From positions 1 to 64,000 of the forward strand of contig JBIOJM010000002.1 of assembly GCA_044450785.1 (NCBI GenBank): DNA of 64,000 bases, in the 5' to 3' direction. The stretch's first letter is position 1. Each line of letters begins with the position of its first letter. The notes below the pieces were generated by a model. The model did no database searches, was not told where the DNA came from, and saw nothing but the letters and a program-made list of their open reading frames with translations. Positions 62,532-64,000 of this stretch are shown piece after piece. Source of the DNA: JBIOJM01 sp044450785 (GTDB taxonomy: Bacteria > Planctomycetota > Planctomycetia > Isosphaerales > Isosphaeraceae). The translations under genes and the position numbers were made by a program.

Positions 62532-64000
62532 CTATGGGGGACGGAACGGTGGCGGGATCGAGCCGGTCGGGACCGCGCCCGAGCGCCTGCGAGTCTGGGG
62601 CGCGGGAAAATGCCACAAGGCGGACAACCAGACTCCTTGCCGTGAACGGGAGGCCACCCGCCTGCCCTCTCCCAGGCGGAGCCGATCCTTGATCTCGGGC
62701 CGCCAGTATGCGGTTCGGCGCGACAGGACGACCCACTCGGCACGAGTGCCTTCCTGCTCGTCCGCCAGGATGATCCGGCGGCGCTCCAGTGCTCGGTTCG
62801 TCGTCCGGATCCCCTGCCCTGGATACAGCGTGGGCACCAGGGCGGCCGAATCCCCGGGTCGGGCCTTGCGGGCCAACTGGTCCAGGAGCACCTGATCGAC
62901 CGGGTCGTTCCAGTAAGTCAACTCGAGCCCGAGCCGCTCTGCCCCCGGCAAGCCGCCGACCAGGGCATTGTAGTAGCTGAGCCCGAACGGGTGCAGCGCG
63001 ACCAGGCCGTAACCCTGAACGACCAGGAACAGCGCCAGCACGATGCGGGCTCGGAAGCCGGCGAGAGGGTGGTTCCAGAGCCATCCGAATCCGAGTCCGA
63101 TCAAGAGCGACCAGGCCGGGAAAACGTGCAGGAACAGGCGTTCGCCGTCGTAGACCGGCACCCGCGCGCTGAACAGCGCCAGGAACGCCACGATTGTTCC
63201 AACCAGGAGCAGCGGAAACGGGTCGGCGCGGCGGTTCTTCCAGCCGTGCACGACCCCCAGGGCGCCCAATGCCTGCAAGCCGGCTGGCACCGTCGCCGCG
63301 AAGTAAAACCAAGGGTAGTGCCAGGGGACATCGCGATCAGCGACCACGCGACCGAAGTATTCGACGAAGATCGTCTGACGCGCCACCCCCGTGCCCCAGT
63401 ATGCCTGGAGCCTCGTCAAGGGATCGTGCCAGAGCCAGGGCCAGCCCAGCCAGAACAAGGTGATCCCCACGACCGACCAGATCGCCATGACTGCCAGGGC
63501 ACGGCGTGGCGGCAGCCACAGAAATGCCCACGTTCCGAGGATCGGCAGCAAGAACCAGGCGTGGATCTTGGTCAAGAGTGCGAGGGCCCACACCGCGCCG
63601 GCTGCGGCCATTGCACTCGCGGGATGCTTCGCTCGGACTGACCGCTCTCCGGTCACCAGCGCCAGGGTCCAGAACAAGCTGAGGAACGTGTCGAGGGCCG
63701 CCAGATGAGCGTGTGCAAAGACGCGAGGCATCGACACCAAGGCAAAGGCCGCGCCGGCGCCGGCGGCTGGTCCCCACCGGCGGCCCGCCACCTGGGTGAC
63801 CAGGCCGGCCAGAGCAGCGAACGCCAGCGCCGGGGCCAGCCGGCCCGCCAGGACGTACTGCCCCGTCGGGTCCGGCCCTTTCCAGAGCACCTCGAACGGC
63901 TCGCCCACCACCGAGGCGATCCCCAGAAGCCAGCGGCCCAGTGGCGGATGCTCGGCGTTGTCCCGAAAAACCTTTTCGACCACCGCGCGATCGAAGAAAT
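62532..64000 (-). CDS. PMT/ArnT-type membrane glycosyltransferase (5' end outside window)
   Basis: The frame is open to the right edge; about 489 residues are visible, beginning FFDRAVVEKVFRDNAEHPPL. The HPPLGRWLLG segment is the conserved first-loop region of dolichyl-phosphate-mannose/undecaprenyl-linked GT-C enzymes. Many transmembrane helices follow (ALAFAALAGLVTQVAG, AAGAVWALALLTKIHAWFLL, AVMAIWSVVGITLFWLGWPW, IVLALFLVVQGYGLVAL). The C-terminal ~110 residues are soluble. Likely transfers a sugar from a polyprenyl phosphate donor on the periplasmic side; acceptor unknown. Confidence 0.85.
   Translation of the reverse strand, partial: FFDRAVVEKVFRDNAEHPPLGRWLLGIASVVGEPFEVLWKGPDPTGQYVLAGRLAPALAFAALAGLVTQVAGRRWGPAAGAGAAFALVSMPRVFAHAHLAALDTFLSLFWTLALVTGERSVRAKHPASAMAAAGAVWALALLTKIHAWFLLPILGTWAFLWLPPRRALAVMAIWSVVGITLFWLGWPWLWHDPLTRLQAYWGTGVARQTIFVEYFGRVVADRDVPWHYPWFYFAATVPAGLQALGALGVVHGWKNRRADPFPLLLVGTIVAFLALFSARVPVYDGERLFLHVFPAWSLLIGLGFGWLWNHPLAGFRARIVLALFLVVQGYGLVALHPFGLSYYNALVGGLPGAERLGLELTYWNDPVDQVLLDQLARKARPGDSAALVPTLYPGQGIRTTNRALERRRIILADEQEGTRAEWVVLSRRTAYWRPEIKDRLRLGEGRRVASRSRQGVWLSALWHFPAPQTRRRSGAVPTGSIPPPFRPP
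62536..62716. repeat. 181-bp direct repeat, intact-gene copy
   Basis: Partner of 61179-61359, same orientation. The two copies bracket the PIN toxin-antitoxin pair. Confidence 0.85.

Overview
This is about 64 kb of high-GC DNA from a planctomycete, most likely in or near the Isosphaeraceae. The evidence is phylum-typical: a 28 kb gene for a giant repetitive surface protein, two secreted proteins with the planctomycete extracellular N-terminal motif (LEQLEDRVVPS, VNRLENRALLS), a DUF1559 pilin-like gene, Uma2 and DUF4058 genes, and many small broken accessory genes. The order SRP RNA, dnaX, ybaB, recR, rpoN forms a housekeeping core in the middle.

Layout. (1) 1-28.4 kb: one reading frame, open at the left edge, for a protein of at least 9,460 residues with beta-solenoid repeats, about 13 CARDB domains, Ig-like and putative-Ig arrays, a beta-propeller, a dockerin, RHS/YD repeats, an RHS core and a C-terminal HELGH peptidase-like module. 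(2) 28.7-31.8 kb: a second secreted, cadherin/Ig-repeat protein. (3) 32-38.5 kb: accessory region with Uma2, mazE and a truncated mazF cut by a DUF1559 gene, a lipoprotein, a TPR protein, a frameshifted DUF4058 gene, and fragments of an algJ-like gene, a reverse transcriptase and a DUF4351 nuclease. (4) 38.5-41.7 kb: an operon for exopolysaccharide O-acetylation (lipoprotein, AlgI-like MBOAT, AlgJ/AlgX-like SGNH protein). (5) 42.4-51 kb: DUF1810, SRP RNA, dnaX, ybaB, recR, rpoN, a Xre regulator, a polyprenyl diphosphate synthase and moaC. (6) 51.5-61.1 kb: a small secreted protein, then the most interesting locus. (7) 61.2-64 kb: a PIN toxin-antitoxin pair between two copies of the 3' end of a PMT-type glycosyltransferase gene, which runs off the right edge.

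The key observation is at 52.6-61.1 kb. Two same-strand, same-length (442 aa) TIR plus FGE-sulfatase (C-type-lectin fold) proteins lie in a 1.51 kb duplication with no net length change. In their last ~35 codons they differ at 20 bases, all at codon positions 1 or 2 and none at position 3. Every difference fits replacement of an adenine in an AAC/AGC/ACG/GAG-type template. This is the signature of a diversity-generating retroelement (DGR) variable region. No template repeat or DGR reverse transcriptase was found in the window, so these look like remote targets. Between the two variable TIR receptors, on the opposite strand, is a three-gene operon: a caspase-like protease, a protein with a C-terminal astacin-like metalloprotease, and a multi-pass membrane protein with a coiled-coil segment. 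I infer a diversifying recognition/effector (immunity, self-recognition or programmed death) island.

A second theme is that accessory cargo twice sits next to a duplicated 3' gene end: a 68-bp algJ-like end, and a 181-bp glycosyltransferase end around the PIN module. This suggests insertion or recombination at gene 3' ends.
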